Made by a program: the position numbers and the translations under genes. A model generated the notes under the pieces. That model did not search any database and had not been told where the DNA came from. It saw only the letters and a list, made by a program, of their open reading frames with translations. Positions 1 through 6,819 of a stretch of 13,058 nucleotides of DNA are shown here, piece after piece (the stretch's first letter is position 1; each line of letters begins with the position of its first letter). Origin of the DNA: CAZSVE01 sp964610175 (GTDB lineage: Bacteria > Pseudomonadota > Gammaproteobacteria > HK1); assembly GCA_964610175.1 (NCBI GenBank), contig CAZSVE010000084.1, forward strand, positions 1-13,058, read 5' to 3'.

Positions 1-573
1 GGGGCCTTTCACTATTTTATTCACTTTACCCACACGATCTGGGGAAGAGCCTAATGGGATATAGATAACTACAAGCATGAGTGTAAAGAAAAGTCCTGAT
101 GTAATTACTGATGTGATCACTATAGGTTCACTAAAATCTTTCTCTATACTTGAAGCAGAAACCCAACTGAACATGCAATATATCTCTAATACCCCTGCGG
201 TAAGCAGAGTTGTGCTGGAATATAGGCTATTATAGATTTCCGTAGTTCTCTGTCGAATTGCTTCTTCCAAATCGCGACGATCGATAACTAACAAGGAAGC
301 ACTTACCGCTAAGGAGAAAGCAATTACCATAGTGAGGATGCTAAGGATAGTGGCAACTGAACGAATTGTAGGAATTGTATATTTATTAATCTCTTCCATA
401 TTCCCTATAAGACGATCACCAGCGGGTCCGCCAAGATAGGATTCCTTGGGTATATTATCTGTATAATGGAGAAGAATGAAAATTATTAGAATGATAAAAA
501 TAAAGGTTATAGTGAATTCTCGTTTTATGTGTTCTTGATGAGTTGAAGCTATTTTCCAAAAGTTAGAAAAAGA
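1..573 (-). pseudogene. C-terminal part of multi-spanning membrane protein, downstream of an in-frame amber stop (partial at window edge)
   Basis: The minus-strand frame stays open for 191 codons from just after the TAG at 576-574 to the window edge. It is the same frame as the gene ending at that TAG. It encodes strongly hydrophobic segments: one begins FTITFIFIILIIF shortly after the stop, another lies around SVATILSILTMVIAF, and others follow near LTAGVLEIYCMF and ITSGLFFTLMLVV. No ATG, GTG or TTG occurs in frame between the TAG and the ATG at 399-397, although the first of these helices is encoded there. The simplest reading is that this is the rest of the gene at 574-813, cut by a nonsense mutation or a base-call error. 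Restart at ATG 399 would lose a helix. Function is not recognised. Base composition is AT-rich compared with bioB or pgk. Confidence 0.6.
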
Positions 574-813
574 CTACACTGTTGATACCATTACAAATGC
601 TAGTGAAAGAGTCCATAAAAATGCCCACCTGAGTCCAATAGCATCTTCACAAAAAAATACTTCAAACTTATGTAAGCCCAAGAAAGAATTCAAGGGAATA
701 AATACGATCAAAACAAGCAGTAGCATCCAAAAAGGTGTGGCATGCTTTAGGAAAATTTTCAAACTTCTCTTATCTGGACAATATTCAGAAATATTTGAAA
801 TACATTTATACAT
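574..813 (-). CDS. Hypothetical membrane protein, N-terminal part (79 aa, ends at an in-frame TAG)
   Basis: I chose the ATG at 813-811 because it lies just after the end of the upstream RloB-type gene and follows an AAAGAGG ribosome-binding-like stretch in the 19-nt gap. An in-frame GTG at 849 would overlap that gene and add 12 residues. The product has a basic N-terminus, a first membrane helix around FWMLLLVLIVFIPL and a second around WAFLWTLSLAFVMV. The stop falls exactly at the end of the second helix, and the same frame then continues open to the window edge, so this is probably the front of a larger protein of five or six helices. The short gap suggests it is cotranscribed with the RloA/RloB pair. 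No family is recognised. A membrane protein at the end of a defence operon could be an effector, but that is inference only. Confidence 0.55.
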   Translation of the reverse strand: MYKCISNISEYCPDKRSLKIFLKHATPFWMLLLVLIVFIPLNSFLGLHKFEVFFCEDAIGLRWAFLWTLSLAFVMVSTV

Positions 814-832
814 AACCACAAAAACCTCTTTA

Positions 833-1501
833 TCAATATAGGCACGCACTTTTCATCCCATTCAGATCCTGCAAATAACCCACCAATTCATGAATCTCGG
901 TAAAGGGATTTTCCTCTCCAATGCTTTTAGCATCTTCCATAGCGCTAGCCGCATGTCCCTTGGCTTTTTCCAAGCGCGGAAATAATTCGCCGAATACCCC
1001 GGTTTTTCCTTTGCGGTAATCTTTCATTTTCGATTGCAATTCCTTCTCGCAGTTTTGGCAGGCACTCCGCCCACCACCCCGTTCGAAAGATTTCCGCGTA
1101 TACCCGAAATGGAGCAATAGCCAAAATTCGAAACAGGGCCAGGAGCGGGCGGACCGAAAGCCCTGTCCTTGAAGGGCCGTAATCTGCCGGGAGGCATCGT
1201 CGAAGTTGCCGTGTTCGTCTCGGTCGAAGACGCAGTACACACGATCAAAGGGTCTTTTTCTCGTCTTCTTCTTGCTGTCTTGTCTGGACTCTGCCGTACG
1301 CACCACGGACATGGGATCGGTGCCCTCATCAGCGGGAATGATATCGATATTGACGATGCCGAGTTGATATTCTTCCTGCAACTCTTCGAAATAGTTGGGC
1401 TCGGTTTTCCGCCCTTCACAGACAATCAATACATATTCCTGGCGTTCATCCACCAAAGGTTTTGATCGACGGTCGAGATCGCGCGCTCTACGTTTGGCCA
1501 T
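833..1501 (-). CDS. rloB: RloB-family protein (TOPRIM-like partner of RloA ATPase)
   Basis: This 222-aa protein matches the RloB family, also known from the AbiLii component of AbiL-type abortive infection. It shows the TOPRIM-like layout: VLIVCEGRKTEPNYFEEL with a conserved glutamate at residue 29, then VYCVFDRDEHG with the acidic pair D93 and D95. It also has the RloB hallmark PCFEFWLLLHF at 122-132 and an H-A-S-A-M segment near the C-terminus. The ATG at 1501 follows GAGG with about 7 nt of spacing and lies 2 nt after the TGA of the ATPase gene, so translation is probably coupled. TOPRIM partners of ABC-type ATPases (OLD, PARIS, AbiL) act as nuclease-like effectors released or activated by the ATPase when phage is sensed. 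That role is inferred from family. The symbol follows the family name, not proven orthology. Confidence 0.88.
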   Translation of the reverse strand: MAKRRARDLDRRSKPLVDERQEYVLIVCEGRKTEPNYFEELQEEYQLGIVNIDIIPADEGTDPMSVVRTAESRQDSKKKTRKRPFDRVYCVFDRDEHGNFDDASRQITALQGQGFRSARSWPCFEFWLLLHFGYTRKSFERGGGRSACQNCEKELQSKMKDYRKGKTGVFGELFPRLEKAKGHAASAMEDAKSIGEENPFTEIHELVGYLQDLNGMKSACLY

Positions 1502-1503
1502 AT

Positions 1504-2805
1504 TCAGTCCTCGAATATCCGGGAGGGGTTGCGCAGAAATGGTACGGCGCCATACCCGCCAACCAGGTAGTCTTGCTCCAGGTTTGCGATTCCCTTGGGT
1601 CGCTTGAACCTCGTGAGCGGATAGAGCCGGGTCGCTTGTTCCTTGTCCCGTTCAAAAAACCAGATCTGATCCCGGCGGAGGTTCTCGTTGTCCAGGATCG
1701 AAGTCTCATGGGTGGTGAAGACGAGTTGCGCGCCCTTGGGGTTGGTCTCGGGGGAGTGAAAGAGCCGGACCAGGAATTGCACCAGGAGGGGGTGGAGGTT
1801 GTCATGGAGTTCGTCCACAAATTGCACCCTGCCGTGCTCCAAAACACTAAGCCAGGGAGCAGCCAAACTAAACATCTTTTGCGTACCGTTTGATTCATTT
1901 CCCATGTCTAATTCGATCTGCCGTCCATCGCTGGTTTGGTGAACAGTAATCAGCCTGTAATCCATTCCCTGCTCTCCCTTATTCAGATCGGGAAATAGCT
2001 GAAACCGTAATTGCCTGACTTGAGAGGGCCTATCGTTCGGTAAGTACACAACATCTAGCCTATCATCCTGATTCTGTACCTGCAGATCGGAGATGGCGAA
2101 ATCGGCGGCCTGAAGGAATTTCAACACTCGTTGTTTGCCGTCGTCTTGGCACCATTCAAGAGAAAGGTTTGGGGGCCACCCGTTAATGCCGACAACCCGT
2201 AGCTTATCCTCAAACCATCTGAACAGCGGCAATAACTGCTGGCTATTGAGCTGCACGGCGGTGGAAAGGAACAGGGCATCCGGGCGAGTGGCCTGTCGCC
2301 ATACCTCCTTGCCCCCGGTCAACCTACCGCCGAAGCTGAATTCGTCGCGCTCCCCGTCGGCATGAAATTCCCGCTCGAACCAGCGTTGCGCCCGTCCCCT
2401 GGGGAAGGCGAACAGCCATTCGTCATGGATGCGCTCGGCGGTGGCGGAGAACCCGTATTGGTAGCGAACGCCCTCTACCATGATGATCACTTCCAGGAGC
2501 GTCGGTTGCGCACGGGTCTCGGGATCGAAGAGGAAGGGTTCCATGGGCAACTGCCCTATCCGTTGCTGGGATTCCAACACCATGCGCCGCATCGTTACCA
2601 ACGCCCTGACGAGATTGGTCTTCCCCGAGGCATTGGGGCCGTAGAGGGCCGCGGAGCACAGGAGCCGGATACGCTTCTTGCCGTTCGGTTGCTCGGGCTC
2701 GAAGACGTTGGTGTCCCAAAGGGTTTTTTCCCTACCGGCGACCAGGGTCAAGCGTTGTTCATCCCGGATGGAGCGAAAGTTGGCAACGGCGAGTTCGATG
2801 AGCAT
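1504..2805 (-). CDS. rloA: RloA-type AAA (ABC/SMC-like) ATPase
   Basis: The 433-aa protein begins MLIELAVANFRSIRDEQ, a typical start for AAA_15/AAA_21 ATPases of the OLD/RloA type. The frame extends 11 codons further up to a TTG, but that adds a Ser/Pro-rich leader that does not look like the family start. The Walker A motif GPNASGKT is at residues 56-63, an ABC-signature-like ESNGTQK at about 304-310, Walker B VQFVDELHD at about 327-335 and an H-loop FTTHE at about 363-367. The C-terminal YLVGGYGAVPFL resembles the usual RloA ending. No good Shine-Dalgarno is visible before the ATG. It is followed 2 nt later by the RloB-type gene, so the two probably form a sensor/effector pair as in AbiL. 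AriA of PARIS is a related alternative, but the partner here looks RloB-like. Confidence 0.88.
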   Translation of the reverse strand: MLIELAVANFRSIRDEQRLTLVAGREKTLWDTNVFEPEQPNGKKRIRLLCSAALYGPNASGKTNLVRALVTMRRMVLESQQRIGQLPMEPFLFDPETRAQPTLLEVIIMVEGVRYQYGFSATAERIHDEWLFAFPRGRAQRWFEREFHADGERDEFSFGGRLTGGKEVWRQATRPDALFLSTAVQLNSQQLLPLFRWFEDKLRVVGINGWPPNLSLEWCQDDGKQRVLKFLQAADFAISDLQVQNQDDRLDVVYLPNDRPSQVRQLRFQLFPDLNKGEQGMDYRLITVHQTSDGRQIELDMGNESNGTQKMFSLAAPWLSVLEHGRVQFVDELHDNLHPLLVQFLVRLFHSPETNPKGAQLVFTTHETSILDNENLRRDQIWFFERDKEQATRLYPLTRFKRPKGIANLEQDYLVGGYGAVPFLRNPSRIFED

Positions 2806-2874
2806 GTTGGCTTGAATCGTGGAAGAGGGTGATGGCAATGTGGCGTATTGGGATTATTTTTCGGCTTCCTATTC

Positions 2875-3615
2875 CTATAATGACAGCATGACTTTGGAGA
2901 TCGCTCTCCTGATTTTCCGGGATTTATAGTCGTCTTTTTCTATCACTGTGCATTTCCCATCCTGACACCAAACCGATTCCGGTTGTTGCTTTTCTTTGTT
3001 GTAACCCCATTCGAGTTTGGTCCTTTTCTCTTCGCAAGATGAGGAAAAAAGCTCTCTGCTACACCTGGGAACGATTACGGAAGCCTTGAGGGCATCATAT
3101 TCATCGCCCGGAATGGTGATGATGAATGTCCTTTTTATGGTTTCTCCCGGGTTCAATCTGGTATCGAAAAATGGACTGCCAATGGAGATTTCGGTACGCG
3201 ATGCCTCGACGGAATGTCTGTTTCGATATTTTCCGGAGTGTGGCGTTATCGGGGCCGATTCCGATCCTTTGGATTCCAAATTCCTATCGAATGCATTTTC
3301 ATCGGATAAGGTGGCGGCTACGAATTCGAGACCATGAACGACGAAGATGCCCGGCAATAGTTCAATGGGGTATTTGGTTGTGTTTTTGGCAAGCACTAAA
3401 AGCTCTATGGCCTCGAGAGGTCCATTGTTGTGATTGGCTTTACCGGCTTTGCGCAATGAAACATCCAGGGTGACGCTGGTTGGGGAGGATTTCGGTAGCC
3501 AGAATTCCTGATAAATAAATACATAGGCTCCCCATAAACCAGCCGCAAGGATCGCAATGGTTTGTACCCAGGTATTGAGTTTCTCTCCAAGGCTTCTTTT
3601 TCCTGAATTGGCCAT
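2875..3615 (-). CDS. Membrane-anchored protein of unknown function
   Basis: This 246-aa protein has one N-terminal membrane helix at about residues 15-37 (WVQTIAILAAGLWGAYVF). After the helix there is a Pro/Ser linker and a predominantly beta-like domain with phrases such as VTLDVSLRKAG, AIELLVLAKNTTKYPIELLPG and LNPGETIKRTFIITIPG. Four cysteines lie in the last third, two in CSRELFSSSC and two in CQDGKC, and could form disulfides if the domain is outside the cytoplasm. The N-terminus carries basic residues before the helix, which fits cytoplasmic N and extracytoplasmic C. The ATG at 3615 follows AAGAGA at about 9 nt. It lies about 70 nt upstream of the ATPase gene on the same strand, so cotranscription is plausible. 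I recall similar unnamed proteins (helix followed by a beta domain) but know no function. Confidence 0.8.
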   Translation of the reverse strand: MANSGKRSLGEKLNTWVQTIAILAAGLWGAYVFIYQEFWLPKSSPTSVTLDVSLRKAGKANHNNGPLEAIELLVLAKNTTKYPIELLPGIFVVHGLEFVAATLSDENAFDRNLESKGSESAPITPHSGKYRNRHSVEASRTEISIGSPFFDTRLNPGETIKRTFIITIPGDEYDALKASVIVPRCSRELFSSSCEEKRTKLEWGYNKEKQQPESVWCQDGKCTVIEKDDYKSRKIRRAISKVMLSL

Positions 3616-3724
3616 ATGGAAACATCTCTTGCGTTGCTTCTGATTATCGAAGTAAAAGATTGTTTGGGGTAAGCAACATCGGATTTATGCTCAGGGTATT
3701 GAACGTTGCCTTGTCGGGCTGCCA

Positions 3725-3926
3725 TTACCATGATGCCGGATTAAGCTGTCCCAAGGATCGTAATGCACTATTTACGCACCCGGAATTCGGGAACATGGCG
3801 GCTACGCCGTCATTCGAGTCGAACGATATTGGTACCCTCCTGCCGGTATCTCGCCGCATATTTCCCTCGAACACCCTTGGAGAGATCGTATTCAGCCAAT
3901 GTATCTTTGGCTTTACAGTCGGCCAT
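3725..3926 (-). pseudogene. Small conserved-type protein, frameshifted after codon 38
   Basis: Starting at ATG 3926-3924, inside the last codons of the TIR gene, the frame reads 38 codons with AEYDLSKGVRGKYAARYRQE and then GTNIVRLE before TGA at 3812-3810. The next frame over continues immediately with NDGVAAMFPNSGCVNSALRS and ends at the stop at 3727-3725. Joined, these match a widespread small-protein pattern I recall: YDFSxGVRGKYAxRYxxGTN, then VAxxFPxSxxVNxALRxL, about 65-70 aa, usually called hypothetical and often found beside small toxin-like genes. One extra base near the CTCGAATGACGG stretch explains the break. No good ribosome-binding site is close to the ATG; a GGAGG lies about 15 nt upstream. 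The 14-nt overlap with the TIR gene suggests they once worked, or were expressed, together. An antitoxin-like role is only a guess. Confidence 0.65.
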
Positions 3927-4317
3927 GGTCTTGTTTGATGACCTCCGCTACTCGTTTTCCGGCTTCCTGGGGTGAGCTTTCCCGGAGGGGTTGAAATTTC
4001 CACAAGGCTTCCGGAATCTGTGCAATGTCCATGTCATACGGGAGAACGGGAATGATTCTTTTTTTGCCCGCCACTGCCGCACCCAACTCGAAAAACATCC
4101 AGGGGCTTTCGAGGTTGTTTCGGCTCAGCACCATGACCAATGTGCCGCTTTCCCGAAGCGCATCCTGGATCTTGTCCTGCCAGCATTCTCCTGGGGCAAT
4201 GTCGGCATCGAACCATGCCTTTACGCCATCTGTTTTCAAGACGGAAGCGAATTCCGAGACCCATGGCCTATCCTTGGGGGAATAGGAGAGAAAAACGTCA
4301 TAGTGCTTCTCGGACAT
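3913..4317 (-). CDS. Stand-alone TIR-domain protein (TIR2)
   Basis: The product is 134 aa, essentially one TIR domain of the TIR_2 type. Box 1 is YDVFLSYSPKDRPWV at residues 6-20, followed by WFDADIAPGECW and the alpha-D region VLSRNNLESPWMFFELGAAV. The glutamate of WMFFELG (E77) is in the position of the catalytic glutamate of NAD-cleaving TIRs, so enzymatic activity is plausible. The frame extends upstream inside the neighbouring TIR gene, but the ATG at 4317 is preferred: it is preceded by AGGAG at 7 nt and overlaps the upstream stop as TGATG. No sensor domain (NACHT, SAVED, STING, Sir2, membrane helix) is attached. Sensing must therefore come from another protein, or the TIR is activated by association, perhaps with its neighbour. 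Confidence 0.9.
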   Translation of the reverse strand: MSEKHYDVFLSYSPKDRPWVSEFASVLKTDGVKAWFDADIAPGECWQDKIQDALRESGTLVMVLSRNNLESPWMFFELGAAVAGKKRIIPVLPYDMDIAQIPEALWKFQPLRESSPQEAGKRVAEVIKQDHGRL

Positions 4318-4757
4318 CAGTTTTCTCCTGGCGCGGTAACACGCATGCCGAGTTGTCCGAAATACTGGTCGATATCGTTGAGTCGAATGATATTCCGCTT
4401 TTTCAGAAATACCGGAGCATTGGGTTGTGACTGAAATTCCTTTTGCGTCAAACCGTGGAGAACCACGATGATGGGAATACGGCGTATCCATGCCGCGCCG
4501 ATTTCTGTCCATACATAGGGTCGTTCCAATCCCCATGGCGTGAAAAGCACGAGGAGTTCATGGGCGTCCTCCAGAAAATTCCTCATGTCTTCCTCGAATT
4601 TCGACCCGACATCGATATCCGCCTCATCCATGAATGGTTCTGCCCCCTTCGAGGCGATTTCCCTTGCAATCTGACGAGCTACCCACGTGTCTTCTCCAGC
4701 ATGGCTGACGAATACCAACCTGGACTTATGTTTACGAGTCGAAGACACCTCAATCAC
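4317..4757 (-). CDS. Stand-alone TIR-domain protein (TIR1), overlapping the end of bioB
   Basis: This 146-aa protein is a single TIR domain: LVFVSHAGEDTWVARQIA at about residues 14-31, the BB-loop-like FMDEADIDVGSKF, then LLVLFTPWGLERPYVWTEIG. The glutamate in WTEIG (E85) fits the catalytic position of NADase TIRs. It starts with GTG at 4757, overlapping the end of bioB by 8 nt; a second GTG at 4748 is a possible alternative with GGGG upstream. No ATG exists before residue 43. It ends in TGATG, shared with the next TIR gene. It is clearly divergent in sequence from TIR2, so this is not a recent duplication. Being embedded behind bioB without its own space for a promoter, it is probably cotranscribed with bioB, unless an internal promoter lies inside bioB. 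Confidence 0.87.
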   Translation of the reverse strand: MIEVSSTRKHKSRLVFVSHAGEDTWVARQIAREIASKGAEPFMDEADIDVGSKFEEDMRNFLEDAHELLVLFTPWGLERPYVWTEIGAAWIRRIPIIVVLHGLTQKEFQSQPNAPVFLKKRNIIRLNDIDQYFGQLGMRVTAPGEN

Positions 4758-5760
4758 CCCGCTTCAGCGGTCGCATCCCCAGGCGTTTCATCAGTGCCTG
4801 GTCGCGGGCGGCCTCGGTATTCTTGGCCGTCAATAGTTTTTCTCCATAGAAGATGGAATTGGCACCGGCGAGGTAACACAAGGCATGTAATTCATCGGAC
4901 ATCTTCTCCCGCCCGGCGGAGAGGCGAACGTAGGCCTTGGGCATGAGGATGCGGGCAAGGGCCACGATGCGCACGAAATCCAGGGGATCGATCTCCTCGA
5001 CGCTCTCCAGGGGGGTCCCTTCGATCTGCAGCAGGAGATTGATGGGTACGCTGTCCGGATGTTTCGGCATGTTGGCGAGTTGCACCATGAGACCGACGCG
5101 GTCGCTACGATTCTCGCCCATGCCGATGATCCCGCCGCAACAGACGCTGATGCCGGCCTCGCGCACGTTGTCCAGTGTCTCCAGGCGGTCCTCGTAGGTA
5201 CGGGTGGTGATGATCTCCCCGTAGAATTCCGGCGAGGTATCCAGGTTATGGTTGTAGTAATCGAGACCGGCGTTCTTGAGTTGCCTGGCCTGTTCCTTGT
5301 CGAGCATCCCCAGGCTGGTGCAGGTCTCCATGCCCAATGCCTTGATTCCTTCGATCATGGTGAGCACCTGGTCGAGTTCCCGGGGCTTGGGACAAGGCCA
5401 GGCAGCGCCCATGCAAAAACGCGTGGCACCGCTGTCACGGGCCTGACGCGCGGCCTCCAGGACCATGTCGATGGGCATCAGTCCTTCCACATTGCTCTGT
5501 CCCGGTTGGTATCGGGCGCTTTGCGGACAATAGGCGCAATCCTCGGCACAGGCGCCGGTCTTGATGCTCAATATGCTGCTGATCTGGAGTTCATTGGGGT
5601 CGAAATGGGTACGGTGAATGCTCTGCGCCTGAAATAGGAGATCATTGAAGGGCTGCGTAAGGAGGGACAGTACCTCTTCTTGTTGCCAGTCATGGCGAAT
5701 CGGTGCTGTTTGTTGTTTTGGTGCCAGCGTATCCGCCGGCGAGATCGTTGTCGTTGTCAT
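4750..5760 (-). CDS. bioB: Biotin synthase
   Basis: BioB is the radical SAM enzyme that inserts sulfur into dethiobiotin in the last step of biotin synthesis. The 336-aa product has the [4Fe-4S] motif GACAEDCAYCPQ (cysteines 71, 75, 78). The [2Fe-2S] ligands appear in FCMGAAW, METCTSLG and VCCGGIIG, with the arginine in YVRLSAGRE. The stretch LDYYNHNLDTSPEFYG is a family hallmark. The ATG at 5760 starts the MTTTT leader; an in-frame TTG at 5790 is less likely. The length is normal for the family. comF diverges from it, as in many Gammaproteobacteria, but the usual bioF/bioH/bioC/bioD are not downstream; TIR genes overlap its stop instead. I see no convincing BirA operator in the 237-nt gap to comF. 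Confidence 0.97.
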   Translation of the reverse strand: MTTTTISPADTLAPKQQTAPIRHDWQQEEVLSLLTQPFNDLLFQAQSIHRTHFDPNELQISSILSIKTGACAEDCAYCPQSARYQPGQSNVEGLMPIDMVLEAARQARDSGATRFCMGAAWPCPKPRELDQVLTMIEGIKALGMETCTSLGMLDKEQARQLKNAGLDYYNHNLDTSPEFYGEIITTRTYEDRLETLDNVREAGISVCCGGIIGMGENRSDRVGLMVQLANMPKHPDSVPINLLLQIEGTPLESVEEIDPLDFVRIVALARILMPKAYVRLSAGREKMSDELHALCYLAGANSIFYGEKLLTAKNTEAARDQALMKRLGMRPLKRGD

Positions 5761-5810
5761 AATCGTCTTCGGTTCGTTGCCGATTTTCAACAGGGGATGG
5801 AAATGTAATT

Positions 5811-5920
5811 TCTAGCGAAGCTTGTGCTCAAACCGACAAGGCATGATTGAGTATTGGCAAAGCAAAATTAGTGCTTTGTAAAATTCGACTCATTTGTGAA
5901 GCTGAGCGGGAAATAAACAA
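5811..5920 (-). repeat. Dispersed repeat, copy 1 (upstream of bioB)
   Basis: Read on the minus strand, this stretch aligns with 11311-11425 on the plus strand. By hand I count about 90 of 108 paired positions identical, with one 5-nt gap. The best blocks are GTTTATTTCCCGCTCA, CAAATGAGTCGA, TTTTACAAA and AAGCTTCGCT. It fills much of the gap between bioB and comF, so it may contain or alter the bioB promoter. A frame similar in both copies is broken by TAA here and many differences change the amino acid, so coding is unlikely. Confidence 0.8.
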
Positions 5921-5997
5921 TATATATCCGGGAACAGCGTTCTCGTCAACAAATCCCGCGCCATTTCGAGAACATTTGATTATAAAATAACCATATC

Positions 5998-6669
5998 TTG
6001 TTCATTCCCACGAGTTGTCTCCTTTGTGGCGCTACAGTAATGGGTTGCATGCCCAACCTGTGCGTAGCCTGCCGACATGATTTGCCGCGGACCCCTGCCT
6101 CCTGTCCCGTGTGTGGTCGTTTTGTCCCGGGATCGGAGATTTGCCCTGCATGCCTGCGGCGAAAACAACCGTTCACACGCACCTGGGCGGCATTTCGATA
6201 CGCCTCTCCCATCAGTCATCTGGTGGTACTCATGAAATTTCGCGGCAATCTCGCTGCCGCGGAGATCTTGAGCAACCTGTTGGCCGAGTACCTCATCGAG
6301 GTTCGCGCCCCCAAGCCGGATGTCATTATCCCCGTTCCCTTGCATACCGCACGGCTACGGGAGCGCGGATTCAACCAGGCGGTGGAATTGAGCCGGGGAA
6401 TCGCCGATCGGTGGAGGATTCCGGTTCGAACCGATGTGGTGATTCGGAGAAGGGCCACGTTACCGCAAACCGATCTGGACCGAGCTGCGCGACGTCGTAA
6501 TGTGCACAAGGCATTCGCAGTGAACGCCCCTATATCAGGCGTGGAACATGTGGCCATCGTGGATGATGTAATGACCAGCGGTGCCACCGTGACCGAAGTG
6601 GCGCGGCTCATCGAGGGGGGCGGTGTTCCGCGGGTGGATGTGTGGTGCTGCTGCCGGGCCGGATTATGA
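5998..6669 (+). CDS. comF: ComF family protein (phosphoribosyltransferase-type, zinc-ribbon N-terminus)
   Basis: The 223-aa protein has an N-terminal double zinc-ribbon: CLLC at 7-10, CVAC at 22-25, CPVC at 36-39 and CPAC at 49-52. A phosphoribosyltransferase-like domain follows, with DVIIPVPLH, RERGFNQAVELSRG and the PRPP-binding signature VAIVDDVMTSGATV at about 185-198. ComF is needed for uptake of transforming DNA in competent bacteria; GntX is the E. coli relative. The start is TTG at 5998: the frame is closed by TAA at 5983, and the next ATG at 6040 would remove the first zinc cysteines. No Shine-Dalgarno is seen. A TATAAAAT at 5981-5988 sits where a -10 box for a leaderless message would be, without a clear -35. 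It converges with surA, with 150 nt between the two stops and no clear terminator. Confidence 0.93.
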   Translation: MFIPTSCLLCGATVMGCMPNLCVACRHDLPRTPASCPVCGRFVPGSEICPACLRRKQPFTRTWAAFRYASPISHLVVLMKFRGNLAAAEILSNLLAEYLIEVRAPKPDVIIPVPLHTARLRERGFNQAVELSRGIADRWRIPVRTDVVIRRRATLPQTDLDRAARRRNVHKAFAVNAPISGVEHVAIVDDVMTSGATVTEVARLIEGGGVPRVDVWCCCRAGL

Positions 6670-6819
6670 ATTGGCGAGGCCTCTTCCATCCATGGTTTGG
6701 TGGGAGGAAGGATTTGCCATGGAAGAAAACCGGTTGCTCGGTACGAGAGGAGGTTCTTCCGAAAAAGGCATACTCATTTCGATTGGAAGAGGCTGGGGCT
6801 TTCCTGACAAGGAATGGCG

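Noticed and set aside
833..2805. PARIS (AriA/AriB) system
   Set aside because: The ATPase is compatible, but the partner shows the RloB pattern PCFEFWLLLHF and fits AbiL/RloB better.
3805..3830. Programmed +1 frameshift in the small gene at TGA
   Set aside because: The codon before TGA is GAA and gives no slippery re-pairing in the new frame; a plain one-base indel is simpler.
5860..5910. Possible BirA operator (TTTGTAAAAT) between bioB and comF
   Set aside because: Only one half resembles TTGTAAACC; the other half is not the inverted partner, and the stretch is part of the dispersed repeat also found near pgk.
6681..6730. Hairpin between comF and surA stops (CTTCC..ATGG / CCATGGAAG)
   Set aside because: The stem has a bulge and a long loop and no T-run on either strand, so it is not supported as a terminator.
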